This document shows, piece after piece, positions 55,481 to 64,000 of a stretch of 64,000 nt of DNA. The stretch comes from a virus: positions 1 to 64,000 of the IMG/VR virus record IMGVR_UViG_3300007513_000004; one strand, given 5' to 3'. Both the position numbers and the translations under genes were made by a program. The notes beneath the pieces are model-generated. The model worked only from the letters and a program-made list of their open reading frames with translations, had not been told where the DNA came from and ran no database searches. Position 1 is the first letter of the stretch. Each line of letters opens with the position of its first letter.

Positions 55481-55948
55481 TTAAACATCTTCGGGGTTTA
55501 TAAGGCTCCATATATCCTGCCATCTTGCGCTGGGCTTTTGATGATCAGGAGGAACAACATCGTAAACCTTTCGGCCTTCCTCTATTTCTTCCATCTGTTC
55601 TGGACTAACCTTTACCACGGATGCTTCGCCAGAATATGTTTCCTCATCATCTAAAACGACTATATGAAAGTTCATATCTCCAGGCGGCTCTTTGTCTAAC
55701 TCGTCTATAGCCTTTTGTATTTCTGGCCAATTTTCTGCAAGATAACTTCTGTATTCCTCTGGAGTTCTACGCCTTTCTGATCGATCTTTCTTCTTTTCTC
55801 TATATTCATCAAGGTCAACTAATTCGCCAAAGCCTTCTGGACTATCCAGTTCTGTCGAAAGCTTTACAAGGGAATCCAAAAGATCCGCTTCTTTCAGAAG
55901 ACCTCTGCTGTCCAGTTCGTTTGCTATTTTAATTAATTCCTTTAACAC
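55481..55948 (-). CDS. LIKLA-module protein, charged body
   Basis: 155 residues; GTG start. ELIKIANELDSRGLLKEADL LDSLVKLST, then a highly charged segment (DEYREKKKDRSERRRTPEEY) and MNFHIVVLDDEETYSGEASV. Unknown body. Confidence 0.7.
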   Translation of the reverse strand: MLKELIKIANELDSRGLLKEADLLDSLVKLSTELDSPEGFGELVDLDEYREKKKDRSERRRTPEEYRSYLAENWPEIQKAIDELDKEPPGDMNFHIVVLDDEETYSGEASVVKVSPEQMEEIEEGRKVYDVVPPDHQKPSARWQDIWSLINPEDV

Positions 55949-56217
55949 TTTAGGCCACTATTTCCTTCCAGCCTTTCTATGATAATTAAGCATCCAAGAT
56001 TGTACCAATCCTTAAAATAATAATAGAAGCCATGCTCCTTTAGGATGCCAAAAACAAGATCTTTCATGCCAGCACTGTTGCCTGTAATAATCTGAATGGG
56101 GAAGTTTTCCAATAAAACAAAATTAGTTACAGCAGTCTCCGCTTGATCATAGTCCATCCCATGTAAATCAAGGGTTTTTATACTATCTTTTCTTTTTTTT
56201 AGTCTTTTTTTTCGCAT
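55942..56217 (-). CDS. Smr-domain protein
   Basis: 91 residues. KTLDLHGMDYDQAETAVTNF and IITGNSAGMKDLVFGILKEH contain the DLHGxxxxxA and TGxGxxS-like signatures of Smr domains. Smr proteins are nucleases or nucleic-acid binders. Stand-alone short form with a basic N-terminus. Confidence 0.82.
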   Translation of the reverse strand: MRKKRLKKRKDSIKTLDLHGMDYDQAETAVTNFVLLENFPIQIITGNSAGMKDLVFGILKEHGFYYYFKDWYNLGCLIIIERLEGNSGLKC

Positions 56218-56310
56218 ATTCTTCTAACCTTACACAGTTTGATGTTATATTAATATTTTCAAAAACTTACAAGATGGTCATGAAGACTGTCGATACAAAG
56301 GAGCCGTAAT

Positions 56311-56721
56311 ATGTTAGAATTATTACAAAACTTACTAAATCTTGCCGTAGAACTAGGTATGTCTCTATGGGGCTTGTTGATGTTACTTCTTAGCTTTTCA
56401 GCGGAAACACTTCACTTGTTGCATACAGAGATGCCTCGCCTTGAAGGCTTGCTAGCAGGAGTTTTGCTAGCATGGTTGATGGCAAGGCGAAACAAACACC
56501 CACTGCTTCGCGCTTTAAGCGCACCGCTCAAGCTTGTCTTGGACATACTTGACTTAGTGTGGGACCAATGTGTTGAAGTTCTTCAGGATGTATTGGGAAC
56601 AGCAAAGAATTGGGTAAAAGGATCTTTAGGATGGGTTCGCAATAAGGTTGTGGGATTATACAACTGGAATATGAATCTATTAAAAGGACTTCTGTCCAAG
56701 CTTAAGAGAAAGTCAGAATAA
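56311..56721 (+). CDS. Membrane/amphipathic protein of unknown role
   Basis: 136 residues; leucine-rich with two to three hydrophobic helices (LLQNLLNLAVELGMSLWGLL, LLAGVLLAWLMARR) and a basic C-terminal end (LSKLKRKSE). AAAGGAG RBS. Only plus gene in this operon. Could be a holin-like or structural membrane protein; unproven. Confidence 0.65.
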   Translation: MLELLQNLLNLAVELGMSLWGLLMLLLSFSAETLHLLHTEMPRLEGLLAGVLLAWLMARRNKHPLLRALSAPLKLVLDILDLVWDQCVEVLQDVLGTAKNWVKGSLGWVRNKVVGLYNWNMNLLKGLLSKLKRKSE

Positions 56722-56753
56722 CGATAATAATCATTGTTATTTTGATACTTTAA

Positions 56754-56780
56754 AAGCAAGGCTTCGGCCTTGCTTTTTTA
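56754..56780. terminator. Terminator between convergent genes
   Basis: AAGCAAGGC-TTCG-GCCTTGCTT followed by TTTTA, ending the 56311 gene and overlapping the Nudix stop region. Confidence 0.75.
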
Positions 56781-57182
56781 GTCTTTACTATATTGAGACC
56801 ATATTTCCAATATCTTTATTAAAGATTCCGGCGTTGGTATAAATTGTAACTCTCGAAGCTTTGTAGGATGAACCCATTGATAGTCATCACTCTCCCAGTC
56901 TATCTTGACTTCTCCTTCCCAGTCAAATGATGTAAAGAAATGAATTTCTTTGTCTTCATCTTTAATTATTGTATCTAAATACATTAAAGTTAAAGGGTTT
57001 ACCTTCAGGGATGTTTCTTCAAAGGTTTCTCGAACAGCACATTCTTTAGCCGTCTCTCCCTCATCTGCGCCACCGCCAGGAAAGCACCAGTAGCCCACAA
57101 AGGTCTCCACTGCGGGACTTCTCTTGACAATGAGAATCTCCTCTTTTTCGTTGAAAACAATTATGACACCAGCATAAAGCAT
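56778..57182 (-). CDS. Nudix hydrolase
   Basis: 134 residues. GGGADEGETAKECAVRETFE followed by ETSLKV is a complete Nudix box (GX5EX7REUXEEXGU). Likely hydrolyses nucleoside diphosphate derivatives; substrate unknown. Confidence 0.92.
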   Translation of the reverse strand: MLYAGVIIVFNEKEEILIVKRSPAVETFVGYWCFPGGGADEGETAKECAVRETFEETSLKVNPLTLMYLDTIIKDEDKEIHFFTSFDWEGEVKIDWESDDYQWVHPTKLRELQFIPTPESLIKILEIWSQYSKD

Positions 57183-57213
57183 TTTGATATTCCATTTTAT
57201 ATTATACTATTAA

Positions 57214-57504
57214 TTAGTTTAAAGTTTCTTTAGAATTTGAATGAAAAGATCCCCAGATATTATTTAGCACATCAAGATCTGGAAGCGATTCTCTCCACGC
57301 GTAAAGCTCTTCAATTGCAACTATTGCATTGCGTAGATCTCGTATAATATAAACCAATTCAATCTCAAGACCCCTGAGCCTCTCTTCGGTGCTTGTCAGG
57401 CGAGCTTGCGACTCTTCATCAAGAGGACAGGGCTGTACATCAACGGCTTTATCCCAAAGCTGTTTTAGTCGCTGATAATTACCTTTTGCAGCAATTTTTT
57501 TCAC
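57214..57504 (-). CDS. Unknown helical protein
   Basis: 96 residues; GTG at 57504 chosen because AGGAG is 6 nt upstream; a TTG at 57546 would add an N-terminal CKCN segment. RLRGLEIELVYIIRDLRNAI is coiled-coil-like. Unknown. Confidence 0.6.
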   Translation of the reverse strand: MKKIAAKGNYQRLKQLWDKAVDVQPCPLDEESQARLTSTEERLRGLEIELVYIIRDLRNAIVAIEELYAWRESLPDLDVLNNIWGSFHSNSKETLN

Positions 57505-57669
57505 CTGAATCTCCTGCCAATTACATTTACAGTAATAAGAGTTCAAATTTGTGTTAAACTATTTTAAGTAGTTAAAATTGCATTATTTATAGGTTTTTCA
57601 ACCATTTTATGATATTATTTACCATCTTTTTCTTTTTTTCTTCCCGCCCCGGGAAGACTCTTGGTCCGC

Positions 57670-57897
57670 TCACGTATCGACCAAATCATGGGTTTCATTT
57701 TCCTGCTCTGTATCTTCAAGCATTTCAGACAGATTTTTAAAATAATATAGCTCATCACCAAGGCTTTGCTCGCAATCTGATTCATCTCTTTCAAGACTAT
57801 GAGATATCTTTTTAATTATAACATCCAAATAATCAGCCTCGACCTGCAAGCCGTTGCTGTCTAAGAAGTCTGCAAGTTTAATTAGTTCACTTATCAT
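57670..57897 (-). CDS. LIKLA-module protein, very short body
   Basis: 75 residues. ELIKLADFLDSNGLQVEADY LDVIIKKIS then an acidic tail. Nearly the bare module. Coupled to the next gene. Confidence 0.7.
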   Translation of the reverse strand: MISELIKLADFLDSNGLQVEADYLDVIIKKISHSLERDESDCEQSLGDELYYFKNLSEMLEDTEQENETHDLVDT

Positions 57898-57899
57898 CT

Positions 57900-58934
57900 T
57901 TAGCCTACCAATGTACCTTCTTCTGAAATATTAGTCGATTGCTTGGACTTATCCACAATTGCGGCTTCTTCTTCGTTTAGATTATAATTAGTCATATGAA
58001 TGAGCCTGTCTGGATCAAGCTTAAACGAAGAAGAAGAATCTTCATGCTCTTCAAACAGCGTTGCAATCTCCTCAGTGGTTAGAGGTCGGTTCTCCCTATC
58101 TCCCAAAGCCTCATTTAAAGTACTTAATTCATCTGGCGCTTTAAGCTCTGAGTTGGGTGTCGATAAGAACTCCTTCCCAGCAGAGGTAACTCCCAATACG
58201 GTGATATGCCAATGAGGCCCTGCCTTAGCCCTTTCTTCCTCGGACAGCTCCATTCTCCTTTCGTCAATTGGATCTAATCTGACCAAATTATTCTTTATAA
58301 TATATTGTAGCATTCTAGATATTTCTTCATCACTATTGCTTACAATGCCATAGTCTATAGCTTCCCCATCCTGATGAGAAGATATACCGCCTGCATCTTC
58401 TATTATCTTTGCAGAAATCTCCATCCCCTCTGGTTTGATAGCATAGCGATGCTCCGGAGGTTGCGCATATTCTTCCCATACAGAAATCAAGTCTTGTGCG
58501 ATAGATCCAGCACTAGCATGACAGCTTGCACAGTTGGAGTAAAGATTTGCTATATATTTGCTTCCTGTATTTTCAGTTCCCAAAAGACCATTCGCAACAC
58601 CGTCTGGTCCTCCATTCTTTTTCCACAGCCCAAGCATGGCCTGGACCTGTCTAAGGGGAGGTCTTAACCCACTTGTTACTATAGGTTCTGAAAATCCCAA
58701 CAACTCTGATAGCTTATCCATTATTAGCGCGAAACCTTGGGCTTCCTGAGTGACATTCAAATCAGAACCACTAAAGGAAACCTCTGTATCTTCCCAGTTG
58801 CCAGAGTAAGCTCCGGCTGCTGGTAGACTCATTTTTTCAGAATATTTTTTAATTATTTCATCTAAACAATTAGCTTCGATAATCAAATTTTTATTATCTA
58901 AAAAATCAGCCAACTTTATCAGCCTGCTTAACAT
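57900..58934 (-). CDS. LIKLA-module protein with M15-type peptidase domain
   Basis: 344 residues. Module LIKLADFLDNKNLIIEANCL at 5-24; then a region with TSGLRPPLRQVQAMLGLWKK, a helical part, and ISSHQDGEAIDYGIVSNSDE plus GPHWHITVLG, which supply the SxHxxGxAxD and HxH metal ligands of M15 (VanY-like) D,D-carboxypeptidases/endolysins. A CxxC pair (CASC) is also present. Could digest peptidoglycan at entry or exit. Confidence 0.82.
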   Translation of the reverse strand: MLSRLIKLADFLDNKNLIIEANCLDEIIKKYSEKMSLPAAGAYSGNWEDTEVSFSGSDLNVTQEAQGFALIMDKLSELLGFSEPIVTSGLRPPLRQVQAMLGLWKKNGGPDGVANGLLGTENTGSKYIANLYSNCASCHASAGSIAQDLISVWEEYAQPPEHRYAIKPEGMEISAKIIEDAGGISSHQDGEAIDYGIVSNSDEEISRMLQYIIKNNLVRLDPIDERRMELSEEERAKAGPHWHITVLGVTSAGKEFLSTPNSELKAPDELSTLNEALGDRENRPLTTEEIATLFEEHEDSSSSFKLDPDRLIHMTNYNLNEEEAAIVDKSKQSTNISEEGTLVG

Positions 58935-59539
58935 TAGCTCTCCAAGAGATCCCCTAAGTCAACAGTCTGGTGTGTTGATCGCTCTCTCTTTGACCCACCT
59001 ATTGTTCTCTCAAGCTCTTTTATCGTCGCCCCAGTTTGCGCCATGGCCTCTCGGGCTCTAGCCTCAGCCTCTTGTTGCTTGAGGTCTCCTTGTGCCTTAT
59101 AGGGGTCAAGGTCATCATATTCTGCTTCTTTTTCTGCACCTGCATCAGGAGGAGAGCCTTTCTCCAACACTAGTTCTTTTTTTCCAGAGAAGAAATCTAA
59201 AACAGCTTTGACCGTCGCCGTATGTTCATCGGCACTTAACATGTCCGTTAGTTCGTCAATGTCCGTTTCTGCGTCTTGGCCAAATACGGGAGTTCCGCCG
59301 ACAATCCATCCCGCCACTTTTCGAGCATCGGCCATCTTTGCGTTCTCTCGGGCATAGAAGTTATGCATTTCTTCGCCAGCCTCTGCTCCGGGAGCTTCCA
59401 AAGACTTAGCGTGTTCTTCATGCTCCATCCCCTCGTCTCTTCCCGCTGTCTTTCCCAATAATGAATCAAGATAGTCAGCTTCTTTTCTCAAGCCTTTCTT
59501 GTCCAATTCATTTGCTAGTTTTATAAGTTGTTTAATCAT
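58934..59539 (-). CDS. LIKLA-module protein, charged body
   Basis: 201 residues. QLIKLANELDKKGLRKEADY LDSLLGKTAG, then a highly charged body including ADARKVAGWIVGGTPVFGQD. DNA for the module is identical over about 75 nt to that at 60371-60445. Confidence 0.7.
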   Translation of the reverse strand: MIKQLIKLANELDKKGLRKEADYLDSLLGKTAGRDEGMEHEEHAKSLEAPGAEAGEEMHNFYARENAKMADARKVAGWIVGGTPVFGQDAETDIDELTDMLSADEHTATVKAVLDFFSGKKELVLEKGSPPDAGAEKEAEYDDLDPYKAQGDLKQQEAEARAREAMAQTGATIKELERTIGGSKRERSTHQTVDLGDLLES

Positions 59540-59548
59540 TAGTTCACC

Positions 59549-59884
59549 TTATCTATATTTAATAATCTTAAGATTTGAGTAATCACCGCCCCCGCGAGCT
59601 GTGGTGTCGGTGCCAATAAGATTCTTTGGACCTTCAAAATTTTCATAGCTTCCATCAGACGAAGTAAACTTGTAATTGGGAGGCTTTGCATAAGGAGTTG
59701 ACATCAAAGTGCCAATCCTCTTTGCTTTTGGACACGGATCCTCTCCTGGGCATTGATCACTTGTGGTAATATCATCAACCAATGTCCTAGCCGTTTTCTT
59801 AATCACAGCATCAATATAATTGGCCTCTCTATGAAGCCCCTTCCTATCCAAATGTGTTGCTAGCTTTATTAATTCGTTAATCAT
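59549..59884 (-). CDS. LIKLA-module protein, short basic body
   Basis: 111 residues from ATG 59884. ELIKLATHLDRKGLHREANY IDAVIKKTA, then a body with CPGEDPCPKAKRIGTLMSTP. Unknown. Confidence 0.7.
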   Translation of the reverse strand: MINELIKLATHLDRKGLHREANYIDAVIKKTARTLVDDITTSDQCPGEDPCPKAKRIGTLMSTPYAKPPNYKFTSSDGSYENFEGPKNLIGTDTTARGGGDYSNLKIIKYR

Positions 59885-60461
59885 TCTGCTCAGGCCCCCA
59901 GTTTGGATCAGTCCACGATGGATGACCAGTCTCTTCCTTGGGCCACACCTTTGCCTTAACTCCAGAAACTGACACAATTAGACCTTCCTGGGAGGCAAAA
60001 TAAGGCAGTCCATCGAGCCACCGACCGTCCGCTCCTCTGTATTTCTTAGATGATTTTCCGACAATCCTATCCCACATTGGGTCAGACCATGGTTTGGAAT
60101 TTCCTTGTGTATCTGTAAACATTATTGTTGACTCCAAAGGCGATGCTCTTCCCTTATATTTTACATCATACAAAGCTTGCGGAAGCTCTACTTTTATTTT
60201 GTCCTCATCTACCCCAAAGTGTGCTGCGCCCAATGGCCGAGCGTTTTTGAAAACGGAGCCAAAAACATTAAAGATAGACATGGGAGAATCAAGTTTGGCA
60301 TTCCCCAGGTCCACAACCTTTGGGTTTGGATGCTTTTTTTCTACGGGGAAGCTCACCCTGGCCCCCGCTGTCTTTCTCAATAATGAATCAAGATAGTCAG
60401 CTTCTTTTCTCAAGCCTTTCTTGTCCAATTCATTTGCTAGTTTTATAAGTTCATTAAGCAT
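59877..60461 (-). CDS. LIKLA-module protein, unknown body
   Basis: 194 residues from ATG 60461. ELIKLANELDKKGLRKEADY LDSLLRKTAGA then VVDLGNAKLDSPMSIFNVFG and ESTIMFTDTQGNSKPWSDPM. RBS AGGAGGGG. Unknown body. Confidence 0.72.
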   Translation of the reverse strand: MLNELIKLANELDKKGLRKEADYLDSLLRKTAGARVSFPVEKKHPNPKVVDLGNAKLDSPMSIFNVFGSVFKNARPLGAAHFGVDEDKIKVELPQALYDVKYKGRASPLESTIMFTDTQGNSKPWSDPMWDRIVGKSSKKYRGADGRWLDGLPYFASQEGLIVSVSGVKAKVWPKEETGHPSWTDPNWGPEQND

Positions 60462-60924
60462 TTGCGACCCCTCCTGCCGAGTCAGTGTTTGCTGCGGCCA
60501 ATAATCCGAAGCTGGTTCTAAGATTTGCAATAAATGGCTCAACCTCTGCACCGCCATGAAGCCTCCCGGCATCAGACAGCCAATACCCTATGTCATCATC
60601 TGTCAGCGGTGGATTATAATCATCTTTTGCGCTATTAAAAGCAGCTTTTGTTTCTTGAAGAGTAATTAAGGATGCTCCCAAGTCTTTTTCTTTGTAAGAT
60701 ATGTTTCCACCTGCACCCTCAGGTACAATATGGCCTTTTATTATATTCCTTTTAAGCTTAGGAATAACATTTTCACCAACGAAATATTCTATTAATTCAA
60801 GAAAACTCTGTTGCTCATCTGACATGCCGGCGTGCTTTTTAAGCATGTCATCCAAATAATCAGCCTCTTTGCACAAGCCTCTGCTATCCAAAAAGTCCGC
60901 CAATTTTATAAGTTCATTAATCAT
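60454..60924 (-). CDS. LIKLA-module protein, unknown body
   Basis: 156 residues. ELIKLADFLDSRGLCKEADY LDDMLKKHAG; body with ELIEYFVGENVIPKLKRNII and NPPLTDDDIGYWLSDAGRLH. Unknown. Confidence 0.72.
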   Translation of the reverse strand: MINELIKLADFLDSRGLCKEADYLDDMLKKHAGMSDEQQSFLELIEYFVGENVIPKLKRNIIKGHIVPEGAGGNISYKEKDLGASLITLQETKAAFNSAKDDYNPPLTDDDIGYWLSDAGRLHGGAEVEPFIANLRTSFGLLAAANTDSAGGVANA

Positions 60925-60954
60925 TTGATTCTCTATAATAATCCCACTTTGTTT

Positions 60955-61743
60955 TTAAAAATTAGTAGGTATCTCTTCTTCCGGTTCTTCCGCTTCTTCT
61001 TCGGCGCTTGAAGCTCCCTGATTTGGAAGAATCACGGCCCACACAGGACTCTCCGTGCCGCCCCATTGAGACGACTTGGGCACCTCCTGCCCCTCTATGG
61101 TCATACCACCGGGAAAGGCCGAAGCAAGAGCATATAGATCGCCATCATCGCGCACATCCGCAAGACGCTCTTCGACCAAAGCTTTCGTTGCTTCATCAGC
61201 ATACTTGGGGTCATAGTTAGGAACAATTACCGTTGTCTCATCCGTTGAAAAATCTTCAATACTTGCCGACGTTGCAACCTTGGCCACGGGAATGTCCACC
61301 CAATCACCCGCCTCTTGGCTAAACTCTCGCTTATGAGGAGGGCCATCTTGCCTTTCGGCATCGGGCAACTCCATAGCATGTTCATAAGGTTTAACAAGCT
61401 CGTATCCGCCTCCTGGAAACTTTGCGGAATAAAATGGACTGCCGCCAGATTTTAAATCAGCCGTGGACAAGAAATCAAGAATTTGTTGAGGACTTATGTT
61501 TCCGGAGAAGATAGATCCAATGCCAAGCTCTTGGTGCGTTCCGATATGATCAAGAACTTCTTTTCCAACCAATACAACCTTGCCATCGGTTCGATTTACA
61601 AGCGTCACATCTCCAACCTTTTCAAAGGTTGAGTCTCCCATTTCTTCGGCAAACTTTAAGATCACAGCATCCAATCTGTCCGCGAGCTTTAGATGCCCTT
61701 TCTCATCCAGAGTATTTGCAACTTTTATTAATTTATTAAGCAT
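60955..61743 (-). CDS. LIKLA-module protein, unknown body
   Basis: 262 residues. KLIKVANTLDEKGHLKLADR LDAVILKFAEE, then a beta-rich body (DVTLVNRTDGKVVLVGKEVL) and an acidic C-terminus. RBS AAGGAG. Unknown. Confidence 0.72.
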   Translation of the reverse strand: MLNKLIKVANTLDEKGHLKLADRLDAVILKFAEEMGDSTFEKVGDVTLVNRTDGKVVLVGKEVLDHIGTHQELGIGSIFSGNISPQQILDFLSTADLKSGGSPFYSAKFPGGGYELVKPYEHAMELPDAERQDGPPHKREFSQEAGDWVDIPVAKVATSASIEDFSTDETTVIVPNYDPKYADEATKALVEERLADVRDDGDLYALASAFPGGMTIEGQEVPKSSQWGGTESPVWAVILPNQGASSAEEEAEEPEEEIPTNF

Positions 61744-61761
61744 TTATTTTCTCCTTGATTA

Positions 61762-63999
61762 TTATAATTGTTTTGATTCTAAAGCAAACTTTCGAAGCTC
61801 CAGCCATCTCGAAAAGTCCGAAGCAATATTTTCGTCCAAGCCCGCCTCTTCTTCGTCCTCTTCATCTTCTTGTTCCAAACCCAGCGGTTCGACAGGCTCA
61901 TGCTCAAACCCTTCAGGCTCAAGGCTCTTAAGGTCGGGCACGGCCTCTTGCGGCTCCTCGGCAGCCGGAGGCGCTTCTTTTATAAAGATATCAAACCTTT
62001 CCATCCGTCGAACCTGATCACATTCGCCAGAATAAAGCCTTTCCAAATCCTCTTCATCCAATAAGAAATTAAAAAACGGAATACTTTTTACTTCTTTTAA
62101 ATATTCTTCTTTATTATTTTTTGAAATTCTATTTAATTCATTTCTTTTGCCTTCATAAAATTTTAACACTTTATTCATCACAATCTTAACGCCATTAATT
62201 GATCTGTTCCATACCTTTTGCTTTTCTCCCTTTTTTACATAAGAGCTTACATGCTGGGGATCTTCTTCGGCAATATCCATTCTTCTCCATCCATAAAATT
62301 TTGACATAAGCATACTTGTTTCTGTTTCAGAATACAAAAGCAAAGCATTTCCAAGCTTGGAGTTTACACTTAACATAAGCTTGAAAAAGTTAAAAGCAAA
62401 ATCTTCCACGCCTCTTTCTGTATCAAAGATATCCGAATTTCTTTTGTGAAGAGAACGCAAATAAAGATTGCCATCGGAACATAGTCCGTAAATATTATTC
62501 TTGGAAAAAATCTCTTTCATCTTATCCAACTTCAGTTTGGCTCTTTCTTCGGAAGATGCAGACACTCTTTCATTATACGGTCGAGACTCATCCAAAAGCT
62601 TAATGGCCTCGACTCGATCTCTTTCCAGCTGCTCAATTTCCGACGCTCCATCGGTTACGATGGCCTCTATGGTATGCGCGCAAGGCTCTCCCATAATGGG
62701 GGTCTCATGAGTTATCGGCTTTTTAATTATCCTATTGGACTTTAATACAACACTTCTTATGTATTTTCTTACATCGCCAATTGTTCGAAAGTATGTTTTT
62801 TTGGCATATGTGCGAACCATTGGGTCGGTTATAAGGCTTGTGCTATGCTCTGGGTTTGCCGCTCTTCCAAACCTTGTATCTTTACCGATATCTAATTTAG
62901 CAGCCTTACCATAATATCCTTGAAGCTTATGCCTTGTGAGCCATTTTTCGCCCATCTCCATCTCCAGGGCTTGTCCAGATACATTATGACTTGGCTGATT
63001 GGCATACATGTCTTCTTCGCTCATTCCTTTTCGGTATTGCTCACGAGCCCATGTATACTTCTCTCTATACTGCTCTTGCTCCCATTCGTTTCTTTTTTTT
63101 CTATATTCACAAGGCAAAAAGTTGGTGGCATTTTGTTTAAATGCAGGTATTGCAGCATAGCTGAGTGCTTCTAAGTCTTTTTGAACATCTTCCGAAAATC
63201 CATTTAATAGAATAATTTTTGTTAACTCTTGAACAAGAGGGCTGCGCACATGGTTCCATTGCCTTCCCGGCTTGCCCTGCACGTCCCACAGAGTCTTTAT
63301 TGATAATTCTTTATTGATAATTTTATAAACAAACTCTTCTAAAGACTCCTCTTCTATGTTGTCAACATATTTGTCGTTGATTCTTCTGATTACAGACATA
63401 AAATTCTCTTGCCTTCTCGCTCCGCTATCAGACCTTCTTTTGACTCTTCCGACCAAGTTTCCTCTGATCTTTCTTCGCAAGTATGAATCTTCTTCTGGTT
63501 CTAAATTCTCTGTATCAAAAGAGGTTAGGCCTGCGGCCACATCCTTCATTTCATCATCATATTCGCTTGCCAATGCTCTTTCTATATTTTCAGGATGGTT
63601 GCTGCCTGCTTGAGCACCGGGCCATTTTATCGGAATCCAAGGAGCTTGCTCCAAAGAGCACTGGCCACCGGATACGCCTCTGACAAATCTTGTTCCGACC
63701 AGATTATAAAGCATTATCGTTAGGTCTTGTTCTCTTTCGATTCTCAAGTTCCTTCTTACTCTGCCATCCTCTTTGTCCCAAGGTGGCGTATCTGGACTTC
63801 TGAGGTTTAGGTTTTCTAAATAAAAAATCTCTATAGGCCTATGAGCCCTCGTCCAAATGGCCCCACAGGATGTTGCGGAAATATCAAAGCCATCTTCGGC
63901 AGAATCGATATCTTCAATTATGTTTCTAAAAAGCTTTATCTCTCGCGCAACCACAGATCTCATTTCATTATAATCACGAGGACTTAACTTCTTTCTCAT
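61762..63999 (-). CDS. Large unknown protein (possibly continuing beyond the window)
   Basis: At least 745 residues; the ATG at 63999 sits at the edge of the window, so an upstream start cannot be excluded. Contains many charged helical stretches, a Gly-Ser segment TRFVRGVSGGQCSLEQAPWI, and a low-complexity acidic C-terminus (EQEDEEDEEEAGLDEN). No structural or enzymatic motif recognised. Large size and position suggest a virion or internal protein. Confidence 0.6.
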   Translation of the reverse strand: MRKKLSPRDYNEMRSVVAREIKLFRNIIEDIDSAEDGFDISATSCGAIWTRAHRPIEIFYLENLNLRSPDTPPWDKEDGRVRRNLRIEREQDLTIMLYNLVGTRFVRGVSGGQCSLEQAPWIPIKWPGAQAGSNHPENIERALASEYDDEMKDVAAGLTSFDTENLEPEEDSYLRRKIRGNLVGRVKRRSDSGARRQENFMSVIRRINDKYVDNIEEESLEEFVYKIINKELSIKTLWDVQGKPGRQWNHVRSPLVQELTKIILLNGFSEDVQKDLEALSYAAIPAFKQNATNFLPCEYRKKRNEWEQEQYREKYTWAREQYRKGMSEEDMYANQPSHNVSGQALEMEMGEKWLTRHKLQGYYGKAAKLDIGKDTRFGRAANPEHSTSLITDPMVRTYAKKTYFRTIGDVRKYIRSVVLKSNRIIKKPITHETPIMGEPCAHTIEAIVTDGASEIEQLERDRVEAIKLLDESRPYNERVSASSEERAKLKLDKMKEIFSKNNIYGLCSDGNLYLRSLHKRNSDIFDTERGVEDFAFNFFKLMLSVNSKLGNALLLYSETETSMLMSKFYGWRRMDIAEEDPQHVSSYVKKGEKQKVWNRSINGVKIVMNKVLKFYEGKRNELNRISKNNKEEYLKEVKSIPFFNFLLDEEDLERLYSGECDQVRRMERFDIFIKEAPPAAEEPQEAVPDLKSLEPEGFEHEPVEPLGLEQEDEEDEEEAGLDENIASDFSRWLELRKFALESKQL

Positions 64000-64000
64000 C

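Noticed and set aside
1-64000. CRISPR array or IS element
   Set aside because: No regularly spaced repeats of 24-40 bp with unique spacers, and no transposase with terminal inverted repeats, were seen.

Overview
The window looks like an internal segment of a large (probably jumbo-class) tailed-phage genome that infects a Gram-negative bacterium. Evidence for this: more than 100 tightly packed genes, mostly small and unrecognised, often joined by ATGA or TAATG stop/start overlaps; nine tRNA genes; a complete tmRNA; a phage-type RpoH-like sigma factor; an ATP-dependent DNA ligase; an HC1-like DNA-binding protein; an ArdC-type antirestriction protein; and many phage-typical conserved unknowns (GP88-like, Api92-like, MGLDQY family, SLOG). 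No terminase, capsid, portal, tail or polymerase gene was recognised, so this is an accessory/internal portion. The host is not identifiable from the sequence; the ExbB/ExbD-like pair argues for a cell with an outer membrane.

Layout. 1-18.5 kb: an almost unbroken minus-strand array of small genes with a tmRNA (predicted tag ANNNYYYEPVALAA), HNH nuclease, methyltransferase, sigma factor, fatty-acid-hydroxylase-like membrane enzyme, deaminase, SLOG protein, DUF1028 protein and six tRNAs. 18.6-21 kb: a plus-strand operon with an ExbB/TolQ-like channel protein, an ExbD-like partner and a third membrane protein. 21-28 kb: minus-strand genes, several with a shared N-terminal module, a kinase-like protein, and the first copy of a three-member, GC-richer duplicated-domain family. 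28-34 kb: ligase and small genes. 34-52.4 kb: a mosaic of short plus and minus transcription units, each with its own promoter of one recognisable type, commonly bordered by an oriented 16-bp motif (TGTCAAACTTTTGCCC-like) and containing four or more candidate noncoding RNAs, one about 770 nt. 52.7-64 kb: a minus-strand operon in which at least twelve consecutive or near-consecutive proteins begin with the same ~35-residue helical module (LIKLAxxLDxKGLxKEADYLD) fused to unrelated C-terminal domains, including an M15-type peptidase.

The two most unusual systems are (1) the shared N-terminal module on about 18 proteins, which I infer may be a sorting or packaging signal comparable in logic to T4 capsid-targeting propeptides, and (2) the dispersed promoter/boundary motif network that organises the 26-52 kb region, plausibly read by the phage sigma factor or a phage activator. 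Both are inferences from repeated sequence patterns; no database search was possible.
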